A stretch of DNA of 64,000 bases from Aphis gossypii (GCF_020184175.1 NC_065530.1:81321260-81385259), one strand, 5' to 3'; positions 33,534 to 45,968 are shown, counted from the first letter of the stretch. Numbers and translations are program-made. The notes: generated by a model from the sequence alone, not told the origin.

Positions 33534-35650
33534 GTAGAAAAATGATTAAAATCTCATAATTAGTTATTCCAACACGCGCGCTCATGTATTCGTTTCTTGC
33601 TTGGCATTTTCGTAAGCATGGTGTTTGTATTTACTGTAATATTAAAGACATAAAGTACCTATATATTGAAATACGAAAGTGTGTATTATAATCATAAAAT
33701 ACTTAGGTATTACTCATTCAATTTATACAAATTATAATATAAAAATGGATAAACATCTGTGATTAATATGGTTTTAAGATTTAAGGTATTTAGGTCTCAA
33801 TTCCAAATACATTAGAAATACTCTGCATTATATTATTACAATTTTTACTATATAATTCCTATATATTATATAGGTAGTATAATGTAGTAACTATAGTAAC
33901 AATATAATGCAGAGTATTTCTAGAGTATTTCTTATTATTATAGCTATGTAAAATCTGTACAAACTTTTATAACCCCCTATAACTCTCTTGAATTTTGAAA
34001 AATTCCTTTTTAGCGCACCCCTGCGTTGCTTAAGGAACCTCTGTACAAAATTTCAAGTCTCTAGACCCAGTGATTTGGTCTGGGCGTTGATGAGTGTATA
34101 TATGGGGCGGTCTGCTATATGTATATAGATTATATATTTTATTATTATTTATTTTTATTGTATATATTTTAATATTTTTGTATCTGTATATTATTTGTAA
34201 ATATGTATAAAAGTCAAAATTGGACATTAACGAATTAAAAGTTAAATTTAAGTTAATTAAAAATGTATTAAGTATCAGAAATTATAGTACTTCAACTTCA
34301 AACACTCTGCTCTTGTGAGAACTGTTTTTATAATTTTTTAGATTTACATTTCTTAGATTTCAGAAGGTTAGGTTAGGTAAGTTTTTCATCAAGAATTCAT
34401 TTTTCATTAATAATTATTTCGTAAAACTATCTTTCCAAAAATTAAAAATTTATAATTATATAAATTATTATGAAACACTTTATATAAAAATATTTGTATA
34501 TTTATATACTTATATGATTAAAAATATTTATTGGATTTCAAATGATAATTTATTCATTTATTAATTATGTTTAAATATTTTTGTTACATATTATAAGGTA
34601 AAAACACACATTAACTTTAATAATATAATATAATATGATACACTAAGTGCTTAAATCACTCAATTTATTTACTTTTTTCACATATTCAATTTTTAATTAT
34701 TACATAATTGATATATTATTCTTATTATTATAACATTAAAATTGATCGGGAATTAAATGTACCTATGTTATGTCATCAAATATTTGATTAGGTATTATTT
34801 TTATAACTCCTAGCTATATAACTATATAAATTTTTTTTTTTATTTATTTATTTAAAGAATAGTAAAATTAATAATTCAGCGCCATTTAAAAAAAAAATTG
34901 TACTTGGAATATTTTATGAGCCTTTTTTTTAGATTGATAGATATTGTAGTATTTTACTGCTTTATTATTTAAAATAAATGTATTTAACTAAAAAATAAAG
35001 TATTTAATTGTACAATTTGGATCTTTCACAATAATACACTTAGTAGTGCGCAAAAAAAAAGTTTGATTAACGTTCAATACGCACTGATTTTACTATTAAA
35101 TTATTATTCCTTAAACAAATAATTAAACGATAATATAATAGCTTATTAGTTATTATAAGGATTATCTATTAAAAAATTAAGTACGTAATATATAGTATTT
35201 AAGTATATAAACGTTTCGCTTGTGATGTATATAATGCAATATCATATATTTTGATAACAAAACTATATTATAATAATAATGTTAAAATATTTCATTTAGT
35301 GGCTTTAAACAATTTTAATACAACATATTATTTTCTATAGGTAGATACATAGATTAACGTACACATTCTTAAATTTAATATTATACATTTTGAAGGACAC
35401 AAATTCTATTGTAATAACCAGCACATATTTTTTTGTTAAATAAAAACATAAAAATAATGAATTAAAAGACATATTTAATTAATTTTGTATCAAAAATTAG
35501 TAGATATTTTACGCTGCTTTATTATTTATAACACGAAATGGGTCGCTCTTATTTTGGATGTATTTTATGTATAATAATAAAATAAATAATATTATAGAAA
35601 TAAGTGATATATTGAGATAGATATTATTTAGATTACATTTTTAACTTTAT
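33534..35650. other. AT-rich DNA with one transposon-end-like sequence
   Basis: No gene. At about 33,965-34,135 the sequence CAAAATTTCAAGTCTCTAGA, then GGTCTGGGCGTTGATGAGTG and a TATATAGATTATATA tail, resembles ends of insect transposable elements that I have seen next to TATATAGATT tails. The class is uncertain. Confidence 0.4.
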
Positions 35651-36260
35651 ACAACAATAACTGATACATCATTTAATAATTAATGGTACGAGTTAATTCA
35701 TCGCGCTACTCAAAGTTCCAATAAATATTATTAATATTTAGAATATTCTATACTATTTAAAATAGATCAGTCCTGAAAACTAAGGAAAAACAATCGATGC
35801 ACTACAAAGTAAAAACAAAGGAACTTAACTGCGTTAGAACTGTACCACTGTACCAGTACCACACTAAAACGTTTTTTCACAAGTCAAAAACGCTATAGAT
35901 GAAAACGCATTCTACGTAAGAGAACACAATAAACTAGTGTTATTATTAAGACAAAGTGGTTACATAACTTTACCTATACCTAAACTTCATATTACTTATA
36001 AAAAATTAATTATGTTCTTAAAATATTTGTTAAGTACCTATAATATTTTTGACATAGCTATACCTCTAGATATGAAAAGAAATTAATTCGCTATAACATA
36101 ATTTAATAAAAAAAAATTATAGTACTCACAAATTTCATTTGATTAATCCATAAAAAACCAATATACTTTAAATATCAAAAATAATTGATACCTACATCAT
36201 TACATTTAAAATAAATAATTGTCTAAAGATCATGATTTTTGGGACATCGCCAGTTAGAAA
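35650..36260. repeat. Dispersed repeat block, copy 1 of 3
   Basis: It includes AAAATAGATCAGTCCTGAAAA, CAAGTCAAAAACGCTATAGA, AAACTAGTGTTATTATTAAG and a tail with ATGATTTTTGG and ACATCGCCAGTT. Matching parts occur at 36,845-37,285 and at 57,605-57,910. Non-coding; class unknown. Confidence 0.6.
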
Positions 36261-36261
36261 A

Positions 36262-36845
36262 CTAGTTAGAAACTATAATAAGTTAATCCTTTTTTTAATG
36301 TAGTTTAATTCTAATATAACTTTTTGAAAATTATTATTATCTATATTAAGTGTAAAAAATAATAGAATCGTATTATTAATATGGATGTAAACGTACCTAG
36401 TTCAGTTTGAATTAGCTTATATCAAATTAAATTTTCATTTCTAACAGTTGGAACTATAACAAGTTGATCATTTATAGTTGTAGTGTAATTGAAATATAAC
36501 TTTTTGAAAATTATTATAATATTCACTGTAAATAAAGTAAAATCTTGTTGTGAATATGTATGTAAATGTACCTACTTCACTTTAATTTTGTTAATAAAAA
36601 GTTATGTTTTCATTTCTAACATTTGAAACTATAATAAGTTAATCATTTTTAAATGTGGTTTAATTCTAATATAACTTTTTGAACATTATTATAATATTAA
36701 ATATAAAAAAAAAAGTAAAATCATATTATTAATATGGATGTAATGTACCTAGTTCAGTTTGAATAAGCTTATATCAAATTAAATTTTCATTTCAAACAGT
36801 TGAAACTATAACAAGTTGATCATTTATAATTGTAGTGTTATACCA
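36262..36845 (+). repeat. Tandem satellite-like array, about 175 bp units
   Basis: Three complete units and a partial fourth follow each other. Each begins (G)AAACTATAA(T/C)AAGTT(A/G)ATC and contains ATATAACTTTTTGAA(A/C)ATTATTAT, then TATGTA or ATGGATGTAA, and a T-rich end with TTTTCATTTC(T/A)AACA. A diverged single unit is at 8,365-8,465. The array is embedded in the dispersed repeat that appears on both sides of it. Confidence 0.7.
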
Positions 36846-37537
36846 TAAAGGTATTTACCACACTAAAACGTTTTTGTCGCAAGTCAAAAACGCTATAGAT
36901 AAAACGCATTCTATGTAAGAGAACACAATAAACTAGTGTTATTATTAAGACAAAGCGGTTAATAAACTAGTGTTATTATTAAGACAAAGCGGTTACATAA
37001 CTATACCTATAAGCTTCATATTAAATATAAAAAATTAATTATGTTCTTAAAATATTTGTTAAGTACCTACCTATAATATTTATGACATAGCTATACCTCT
37101 AGTTATGAAAAGAAATTAATTCGCTATAACGTAATTTAATAAAAAAAAATTATAATACTCACAAATTTCATTTGATTAATCCATAAAATACCAATATACT
37201 TTAAATATCAAAATTAATTGATACATCATTACATTTAAAATAAATAATTGTCTAAAAATCATGATTTTTGGTACATCGCCAGTTTCCCTAACCTAACCTA
37301 ACCGGAAGCGTTCGCATCAACGCCCACTTTTCGTTCTACCGACTATAACTCGAGATGATGATAATAATAATAATAAACAGTGCGCACCAAAAATGATAAT
37401 TGATAACTAATGTTATGATTTATTAATATTTTTATTATTTACCATTAATTAGGGCGCCTCTATATACTCTATGACCCACTGCCTAACCACGAAAGATATC
37501 AGTTAATGGAATATCCCATATGACCATTATACTAATA

Positions 37538-37672
37538 CAGCGGTTCTCAAACTTTTTTCATTCACGTACTCCTAGCACTCTCTCACCACTCTATCACGTA
37601 CCCCAAATATCAACTTAGAATATAAATAAACGAAAAATAATTTTTTCACGTACCCCAGGTTGGGAACCGCTG
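37538..37672. mobile_element. hAT-like MITE (left duplicate)
   Basis: The ends are CAGCGGTTCTCAAACTTTTT and AGGTTGGGAACCGCTG, an inverted pair typical of hAT non-autonomous elements. The interior repeats CACGTACCCC near each end. No clean 8 bp target duplication is visible, so it is old. The same element at 44,642-44,776 came with the duplication. Confidence 0.7.
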
Positions 37673-38380
37673 CTGTATAATGTATGTGATAATTCATTGT
37701 TCCGTCACTATTATGTATTTTAAGAAACTAAAAATTTGAATTATTTATGTCAATTGACATATAACTATACTTTATAATAATAATAATACAAATGTCAACA
37801 TATTACATATGATAGTGTTTAGGTTATGGGATAAGGGTTAAAACTTGAATATTTTCAAAAGATTAATTTAAGGTTAAAGCAAGCTTAGTGTAAGACAAAT
37901 GATACATACAACAAAAATAGATAATTTTGATGAGGCGTAGACCACAGGAACACAGTATACCCAATCATTGTTTCAAGCCATCTGATCGTCGTCTTAGTCA
38001 TAATCATATTCACTCGCTTGGTCAGCTACCAAATTGACGAGAATACCGGTACGTTTTGAATAGCGTTGACCGGTTCACACGGTTAACAGATGATTAGTCA
38101 ATAAAATAGGTGTTCGCTTACCCCATTATAGAACTACACGTTACGCAGTTTGTCACGAGGTTTGGCGTATCATTTAAAATAACCAGTGCTGTCATACGAT
38201 TCATTTCTGTAAAACATTAACGACATTAAATTAAATTACATAATTCGATTAATAAATACTGTTTAAACTTACACAAATGGTGAAAATATTGCTTGTGATA
38301 TACGTCCGATGGAGTAATCATAGATAAATCTTCGTTCTTATGAGCTTCTGGTCCTTGTACAAGACTTAGTCAGTATGTCG

Positions 38381-38864
38381 CTAAAAGTATCCGTCAGTCT
38401 CGAAGTTCTGGAAGACATGTCGAAAGTCTGCATCGTCCATTGCTATCCGCATTGAATGCACACGAGTCTTTCCAATGAACTCTCCAGTGGTCCATCGTCT
38501 TGCTGACATTGATAAAGGTGGCGACGCTCGGTTATTCGCCAACGAATTTATTAGTCTACTGCACAAACTGATGTTGCATTGTGAGTTAATTCTCTTTACT
38601 AAACCTCGGTCTGAGAAACACTCTTTGCCGCTCATATCGCACTAACCTAATATGCAGTCATTCCGAATAAACCCCAGAGCGAACCATACTATCCCCGACC
38701 GTTTAAAGTCAGAGGTAGGGCTATTGCAATACACCATGTGTATTGGGCGATGGGGACGCCACTTTCCCTACGCCACAGATCTCGGGGCTCCGTTTTCGGT
38801 AAACCCCGTAACGCTAAGTAAAGTGTTCCATGGGGGTTACTTTTACAATATTAAAATTTTTTAA
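38381..38864 (-). pseudogene. Degenerate ankyrin-type fragment (left duplicate)
   Basis: The minus strand reads FINVSKTMDHWRVHWKDSCA, related to AAFTNVSRTLDHLRVHEEVSC of the segment near 42,910-43,080. Together they suggest a decayed ankyrin-like repeat. The adjoining 38,645-38,830 also matches 42,800-42,900 and 43,140-43,230. The call is weak and depends on comparison with the better preserved arms at 39.8-42.8 kb. It is repeated at 45,485-45,968. Confidence 0.35.
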
Positions 38865-39832
38865 TTAAGTTATTTAATTAGTACATAAAACAAAGAATTA
38901 AAATCAAAACAAGAAGTAAACAAATATAATTGAGTATATAATAATAAAATTTAGTCTTTGAATAAATCTTTTAAGAGTATATTTATAGCAATTATTGAAA
39001 AAATATTCAACGGCTTACTCATAACAAGTTTACTCTAATCAGCTAATAATAGCACATCTATTGATCATGGTGTAAAAAGAATGTCACAACCTTTTTATAC
39101 AATTTAAAAACCTATAAAATACGTGAACCAATGCTTATAATGTAGTTTGTAAATATATATAAATATTTTTTTTATAATAATATATACCTATATCAATATT
39201 CCAGTATTATATATAAATATGGTCTTCGAATATAACACTATGCTTTTTATCATCGTGGTTAATATATGTATGTTATATATATTATTATTTTAATCGTCAG
39301 GACTCATGAGATTATGCTTTGTGAAAGCAATCTTTTCCACACCAAGCATCATGTTTTGTGATTTTTATAAACAGTACATTTTATATTTATCATGTTAATA
39401 CAGTAATACCATCATATTTTTCAATATAAGATATTTTAATACATCTAATATTTGTTTTTAAATTTTTAGGAGTATAATAAATTAATAGGTGCAATAATTT
39501 GGTGCAACACACTAGTCAAATTATTTATATAAACGTCTGATTATATTTAAAAAAAAATTATTTATAAATTACAAATGAACAATTATAATTGGAATTTCTA
39601 ATTTCTAATTTTTTTTTATATTTATATAATTTTGAGATTTTAAAGTCTTATAAATGTCATTATTGTTATATGTAATAATAGTATAATTAAACACTACATG
39701 TTTTAAATGGTTTGATGAAATCAATATACTTTTTTAACATTCGAATACAAGATGTTCTAATCAACTATAAAATGCAAAGTTGTAATATTTTTACGAAAAA
39801 AATCTATAAAAATCATACTTGTTCTACGGATA

Positions 39833-40620
39833 TCTTCTACCATCTGCACAAAGCCGGCAGTTCAAATGACTGCTTAACACAGTAATAGAACACGTTCGTT
39901 CGTCCCACAGACGTCCATTTTCGTGCACTTATTCTAGACAGTATAAACGTCCATGTTTCGCAGGATATTTTTTCGTCTGGTTCCCAGATGTTTTCTAAAG
40001 CATATCTCGTAAAATCCAATTGCCCACTCATCGCAGCTTATCGGAAAGTGATCTCGTCCCACGGGCATCCGTTTCCATGTAAATAGTGCACGATTTCCAG
40101 TTGTCCGGTTAACACGGCTTACATGCACGAGACTTCAACCCAATGGTTTCCACTTTTGTTGGCATAGTGGTGATATTCCTTCTCATGGATTTCTATCCAT
40201 GTACCTTATCTATATTCTAAATAAGCCATTTCCGTTCACATCTGTTTTCATGCAAAATCTTTAGATGATCCATATAGCCACCCATGTCGGCTCCCCAACA
40301 CTCTGTTCTCGATCGCCGACTACCGTTATTGAATGCATACAGTAAACAATTCAAATGACCAAAGGCCACGTTCAGGTCACATTCCAAAGGAATTATCATT
40401 GACAGAGTGTGCAAGGAGCCCCTGATCGGGGCGTACTTGCTTCAAACAGTTTGCATGTCCTTGAAACGCTGCCTTCTCGCATATACTGACCATCAAATCG
40501 ATGCTATTGGACAAATAAATTACGAACTGCACCTTGCAAACACCGGCTGCATAACGTTCTGCTCTTCAAAATCATCGATGAGTATTTTCGAATTCGAGAT
40601 CCCGACAATCAATTTATAAT
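39833..40620 (-). pseudogene. Ankyrin-repeat relic, left inverted arm
   Basis: Minus-strand frames give ankyrin-like units of the Cys/Trp-rich kind: VAFGHLNCLLYAFNNG, MGGYMDHLKILHENRC and, in another frame, ESCxxYMETDARG then SSHLNCRLCADGRRYP. The usual pattern is GHLxCLxYAxENGCPW. The arm is the imperfect reverse complement of 42,030-42,790; for example ACTCATCGATGAT is present in both. Several stops are present, so it is a pseudogene. The protein partner and function are unknown. Confidence 0.5.
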
Positions 40621-41579
40621 AATTCTATCTCTTTTTTGTTGTGAATTACTGCATTTTACGTTAACTCCACTTGCTAGATATTGTTTTCTTGTTATTGTCT
40701 TCAACAGGGGTGTCATCTTGCGCCTACTGTAATTATAAAATTAAAACATACAATAATCAGCGTTGTCAAAATAATGCTGTATGAATTCTGCAGTTAAATA
40801 TTTCGTCAACTTTTAAATTATTAATGAAATAAAACTAAAAACTGAGACACTAAAGAGTAGATACACTGTAAATACTAAATATCATAGTTTTATCAATAAA
40901 TATGCGTATTCATCGGATAAACGTAATATTTTTATCCTACCATTGTATGAACTCACTTTATAATATAGTTTCCGTGAGCCAGTGTTTGAATAGGTATATA
41001 CGGTCTTCTATGATAATAATCTTAACAGTCGTGGCAATGAGACTACGATCCCTGGAATCATCTGTAAGTCATCGTGTTGTGATTGGTCGGGTTGAATATC
41101 CGGTAAAATTTGCAGAATGACTTTGCCTCTGTGATGAACAGGAACATGAATAACTGCTTGTCAAATAAATCAATATAAATCTTACAAATAAATATTTGAA
41201 AAAAAAAATAATAAAAAATATTGTGTGAAACAAATTAAAAATATTAATATGTATGTTCGGTGAACATTTTCAAATGTCTGTCAAGTTTAGACCTGTAGCT
41301 AAACATCGAAGGACGTACAGTACACAGGGAACGAGCCAAATTGTAATTGTTTTAGTGCACAACTATATTACGTTTTACCGTGAACAACAAAGCGAATTGT
41401 TCTCATTTAAACATTTCAAGAATGTTAAAAATAAAAGCGAATAGACAGAAAATTTTAGTAAGACGTCAGCTTTGGATAACTAAAATATTATCTCCACATT
41501 TACTATCCGTGAGTGAATCGTGTAATATATTTAGAATTATTTTGGTTAACATTTTATTGAGTGAAATATTTTCTATGAT
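40621..41579. other. Spacer between the inverted arms
   Basis: AT-rich with several short open frames (40,902-41,120; 41,253-41,444; 41,380-41,583). None has a recognised domain. Confidence 0.3.
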
Positions 41580-41880
41580 TTAAAAGATTGGAAGCGAACG
41601 TGTCCAACCACCATAAACGATATGCACTCTACCAACGAATCTGACTTCGAGGTCATAATCAGGAGTCTGTACGTTATTCGTCTTGTAATATCGCATACCT
41701 GCTTGTACCAATGAATCGTGTACACCTTTAGGACATAGAAAAAAATATATATAATTTGTGTAAAAATAACTTATACATACCATTTTCGATAATTAGAATC
41801 ATCTAATACTCTGATAATTTTTCCAGCTTCATCAAAGTTTGATAACTCTTCGGTGAGCCAATTTAATAGGAAATACAACC
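41580..41880 (-). CDS. Intron-bearing coding-like segment of unknown family
   Basis: The minus strand reads SSWLYFLLNWLTEEL then NFDEAGKIIRVLDDSNYRKW, up to a clean donor (AAAATG|GTATGT at 41,781). The intron is 41,726-41,780 (55 bp), ending CCTAAAG. The following sequence has a long open frame, HDSLVQAGMRYYK...DLEVRFVGRVHIVYGGWTRS, to a stop at 41,580. The phase across the intron does not join the two best frames directly, so there is a shift or a different acceptor. Composition looks coding, but I recognise no family. It sits between the ankyrin arms and may be part of the same duplicated gene. Confidence 0.35.
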
Positions 41881-42029
41881 ACGATGAAAGAAATTGACAA
41901 TGGAACAAACGCATAATTCAGCCTGTCGAAAACGATAATATACCTCCCGTACAAAAAATATCTAGCATGTACCAATATAGTAAAAGCAGTAACTTACAAC
42001 AAAAGAGATGGAACTATTGTAAATCGATT

Positions 42030-42790
42030 GTCGAAATATCAAGTTTGAAAATACTCATCGATGATTCTGATGAGTTGAACGATATACAACCCGTGTTTTT
42101 GAGGTGTGCACGTGATTAGTTTGTCCAATAGCATCAAAGTGACGGTCAGTAAATGCGAAAAAGCGGCGTTTCACTAACAAGCAAACGGTTTGAAGTTAGC
42201 TCGCAACGATCAGGGGCTACTGGCACTCTCCAACATTAATGATACCTTCAGAGTATGACGCGACATTGGATCATCTGAGTTACTTAACGTATGTGTTCAA
42301 TGACGGACGACGGAAAACGTGAACAGCGTATTAGAGAGCCGACATGGGCGGCCATATGGACCGTCTAAAATTATCGCACGAAAGCGGTTGTCAACGAAAA
42401 TTGCATATCAAAAATACAGATGAGGTACATGGACTTTTGAATTATCATCACTGTGCCAACAAAAATGGACAACATTGTGTTGGGTTGAAGTCTCGTGCAT
42501 GTAAGCTGCGTTAAGAAGACAATTAGAAATCGTGCAATATTTCCATGGAAACGGATGCCCGTGGGACGAGATCACTTTGCAATACGCTGCGATGAGTGGC
42601 AACTTGATTGTTTGAGACATACTCCAGAAAATACTTGGAAACCAGACGAAAAACATCCTGCGATACATGGACATTCGTAGTGTCTAAAATGAGTGCACGA
42701 AAATGAATTTGTGTGGGACCGAGGAACGTGTTCTAGTAGTGCGTTAGGCGGCCATTTGGACTGCCGACTTTGTGCAGATGATAGAAGATA
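42030..42790 (+). pseudogene. Ankyrin-repeat relic, right inverted arm
   Basis: Plus-strand frames read SLKILIDDSDELNDIQPVF and MGGHMDRLKLSHESGC. Near 42,500-42,590 they read RRQLEIVQYFHGNGCPWDE then LQYAAMSGNL. Near 42,700-42,760 comes GHLDC. The unit pattern (aliphatic residues, HENGCPWDE, AAxxGxLxCL) is that of ankyrin repeats. Stops and shifts interrupt it. It is the inverted partner of 39,833-40,620, diverged enough (roughly a quarter of positions by eye) that the inversion is old. Confidence 0.55.
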
Positions 42791-44100
42791 TCCGTGGATA
42801 AAGGGCTATTGCAATACACCAAGTGCATTGGGCGATGGGGACGCCACTTTCCCTACGCCACAGAGGTCAAGGCCCCTGGTTCTTTAAACCCCGTAACCAC
42901 CGGCAGGCCTATGAACATGCCGAAAGTCTGCATTGTCCATAAATATCCGCATTTGATGCGCATGAGACTTCCTCATGGACTCTCAAGTGGTCCAATGTCC
43001 TGCTGACGTTGGTAAAGGCGGCGATGTTAGAGTATTCGCCAATTTATTTATTAGTCTACTGCACAAAATGATGTTCCATTGTGGGTTCATTCTCTTTACT
43101 AAACCACCGTCTGAGAAACACTCTGTGCTGCTCATATCGCACTAGTCTCAAATGCAGTCCTTACGACTAAATACCTTAGCGAACCTTACTATCCCCGACC
43201 ATTTAAAAATCAGGAATATGGCTATTGCTATCATAAATTGTGAGTTGATTATCTCCGTCACACATTTATAAATTTACTTCTACAGTCACTATTCACTGAT
43301 ATGTCTCCATCACTTGGTTCATCTTTTATATTTCTGTAAAACATTAATAACATTAAATTAAATTACATAATTCGATTAATAAATACTGTTTAAACTTACA
43401 CAAATGGTGATATATTGCTTGTGGTAGACGACTGATGGAATAATTATAGATAAATCTTCGTTCTTATAAGCTTCTGGTCCTTGTAAAAGACCATTTATTT
43501 TGAATCCAATGCAATCCACTTATCAAACCGTGAATTCCATCCTGTATATTACTAGTATATCTATATATCTCGCTGGTGACAACAATATCTCGCCGGCGAC
43601 CGAACAATGTGTTGGTGGGTAGGAGGGTGGGCAAGTAGGGTATACGATACACTGCGGGGTTTCGGGTTGCCGAAACACGTGCACTTCCACAACAACTAAG
43701 CAAGCAATAGTAAAATTGTTTTCCGGTGTCTTTACTATTTCAGTGGTTGATGGTTCTATTTAAATCATTGTTACCCTATTTAAACGTCTTTGATCCTCAC
43801 TGTAATTTTTGATACAAAGAAATATTAACAATTAATTGATAGTACATTAAAAATTAGTTAGTTATGAAAATGAACAAGATGCAGACAAGCAAACAATTTT
43901 AATAAAGAAGTATTAAATTTCACTTTTAAATATTAATTATTACCTAATGTATTATTAATTAGAATTCGCATGGATTTTTCAATTAATTATTCGAAGGCGT
44001 CATAACTAATCAACTATGTACTTAAAAATGGTACGCTTATAAGACTATACATTTACTTTAAAAAATGTTGAAGTGGTGTACCATATAATGTTGTGCTTAT
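42791..44100. other. Duplicated fragments and AT-rich DNA
   Basis: 42,800-42,900, 42,905-43,080 and 43,140-43,230 are diverged, reordered pieces of the sequence in the 2.2 kb duplication (38,390-38,830). 43,320-43,490 matches 38,205-38,365, including ACATTAAATTAAATTACATA. A GC-richer patch at 43,600-43,690 has an open frame (43,464-43,703, minus) without a domain. Confidence 0.45.
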
Positions 44101-44227
44101 TTGATTGATCCATAAAATACCAATATACTTTAAATATCAAAATTAATTGATACATCATTACATTTAAAATAAATAATTGTCTAAAGATCATGATTTTTGG
44201 TACATCGCCAGTTTCCCTAACCTAACC

Positions 44228-44389
44228 TTTTTTTTTTTTTTTTTTCGGGTTTGAATCGACGACCGGAAGGGAACCGCTTTCGCATTACTTCCTTCAAATT
44301 CGCATTACTTCCTTCATTCGCATTACTTCCTTCACTCGCATTACTTCCTTCAGTTCGCATTACTTCCTTCCTTCGCATTACTTCCTTCT
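44228..44389 (-). mobile_element. 162 bp poly-A retroposon with a minisatellite head
   Basis: On the minus strand it has six copies of a 16-mer (GAAGGAAGTAATGCGA), then AGCGGTTCCCTTCCGGTCG, TCGATTCAAACCCG and an 18-base poly-A tail. A 13-base target duplication CCCTAACCTAACC flanks it (44,215-44,227 and 44,390-44,402). The left duplicate at 37,284 keeps the uninterrupted empty site. TCGATTCAAACC resembles a tRNA-gene B box in one orientation, but no full SINE head is visible. Confidence 0.8.
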
Positions 44390-44641
44390 CCCTAACCTAA
44401 CCTAACCGGGAGCGTTCGCATCAACGCCCACTTTTCGTTCTACCGACTATAACTCGAGATGATGATAATAATAATAATAAACAGTGCGCACCAAAAATGA
44501 TAATTGATAACTAATGTTATGATTTATTAATATTTTTATTATTTACCATTAATTAGGGCGCCTCTATATACTCTATGACCCACTGCCTAACCACGAAAGA
44601 TATCAGTTAATGGAATATCCCATATGACCATTATACTAATA

Positions 44642-44776
44642 CAGCGGTTCTCAAACTTTTTTCATTCACCTACTCCTAGCACTCTCTCACCACTCTATCA
44701 CGTACCCCAAATATCAACTTAGAATATAAATAAACGAAAAATAATTTTTTCACGTACCCCAGGTTGGGAACCGCTG
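44642..44776. mobile_element. hAT-like MITE (right duplicate)
   Basis: Same element as 37,538-37,672, duplicated with its surroundings: CAGCGGTTCTCAAAC at one end and GGGAACCGCTG at the other. Confidence 0.7.
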
Positions 44777-45484
44777 CTGTATAATGTATGTGATAATTCA
44801 TTGTTCCGTCACTATTATGTATTTTAAGAAACTAAAAATTTGAATTATTTATGTCAATTGACATATAACTATACTTTATAATAATAATAATACAAATGTC
44901 AACATATTACATATGATAGTGTTTAGGTTATGGGATAAGGGTTAAAACTTGAATATTTTCAAAAGATTAATTTAAGGTTAAAGCAAGCTTAGTGTAAGAC
45001 AAATGATACATACAACAAAAATAGATAATTTTGATGAGGCGTAGACCACAGGAACACAGTATACCCAATCATTGTTTCAAGCCATCTGATCGTCGTCTTA
45101 GTCATAATCATATTCACTCGCTTGGTCAGCTACCAAATTGACGAGAATACCGGTACGTTTTGAATAGCGTTGACCGGTTCACACGGTTAACAGATGATTA
45201 GTCAATAAAATAGGTGTTCGCTTACCCCATTATAGAACTACACGTTACGCAGTTTGTCACGAGGTTTGGCGTATCATTTAAAATAACCAGTGCTGTCATA
45301 CGATTCATTTCTGTAAAACATTAACGACATTAAATTAAATTACATAATTCGATTAATAAATACTGTTTAAACTTACACAAATGGTGAAAATATTGCTTGT
45401 GATATACGTCCGATGGAGTAATCATAGATAAATCTTCGTTCTTATGAGCTTCTGGTCCTTGTACAAGACTTAGTCAGTATGTCG

Positions 45485-45968
45485 CTAAAAGTATCCGTCA
45501 GTCTCGAAGTTCTGGAAGACATGTCGAAAGTCTGCATCGTCCATTGCTATCCGCATTGAATGCACACGAGTCTTTCCAATGAACTCTCCAGTGGTCCATC
45601 GTCTTGCTGACATTGATAAAGGTGGCGACGCTCGGTTATTCGCCAACGAATTTATTAGTCTACTGCACAAACTGATGTTGCATTGTGAGTTAATTCTCTT
45701 TACTAAACCTCGGTCTGAGAAACACTCTTTGCCGCTCATATCGCACTAACCTAATATGCAGTCATTCCGAATAAACCCCAGAGCGAACCATACTATCCCC
45801 GACCGTTTAAAGTCAGAGGTAGGGCTATTGCAATACACCATGTGTATTGGGCGATGGGGACGCCACTTTCCCTACGCCACAGATCTCGGGGCTCCGTTTT
45901 CGGTAAACCCCGTAACGCTAAGTAAAGTGTTCCATGGGGGTTACTTTTACAATATTAAAATTTTTTAA
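45485..45968 (-). pseudogene. Degenerate ankyrin-type fragment (right duplicate)
   Basis: Identical in translation to the fragment at 38,381-38,864. Conservation here reflects recent duplication and not selection. Confidence 0.3.

Larger units (their letters stand above)
37163..39330 (+). repeat. 2.2 kb direct duplication, left copy (empty site)
   Basis: From 37,300 on, this copy aligns with the copy at 44,101-46,431 at a constant offset of 7,104 bases through more than 2 kb with only a few substitutions. The left part is offset by 6,929. The 175-base difference is exactly the retroposon plus target duplication present only in the right copy. It carries a hAT-like MITE, degenerate ankyrin-type sequence and the word GGGCGATGGGGACGCCACTT near 38,740. 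The identical open frames 38,381-38,635 and 38,652-38,864 are shared with the other copy and are not supported as genes. Confidence 0.9.

Noticed and set aside
38381..38864. Identical 84- and 70-codon frames here and at 45,485-45,968 as conserved genes
   Set aside because: Identity comes from a recent 2.2 kb duplication that is equally conserved in non-coding parts.
42693..43006. Overlapping 64- and 70-codon frames
   Set aside because: They fall in rearranged pieces of the duplicated sequence; neither extends the ankyrin pattern beyond its first residues.
44281..44388. CRISPR-like array of 16-mers with spacers
   Set aside because: Spacers are only 2-4 bases and the array sits in a poly-A retroposon in animal DNA. 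It is a minisatellite.
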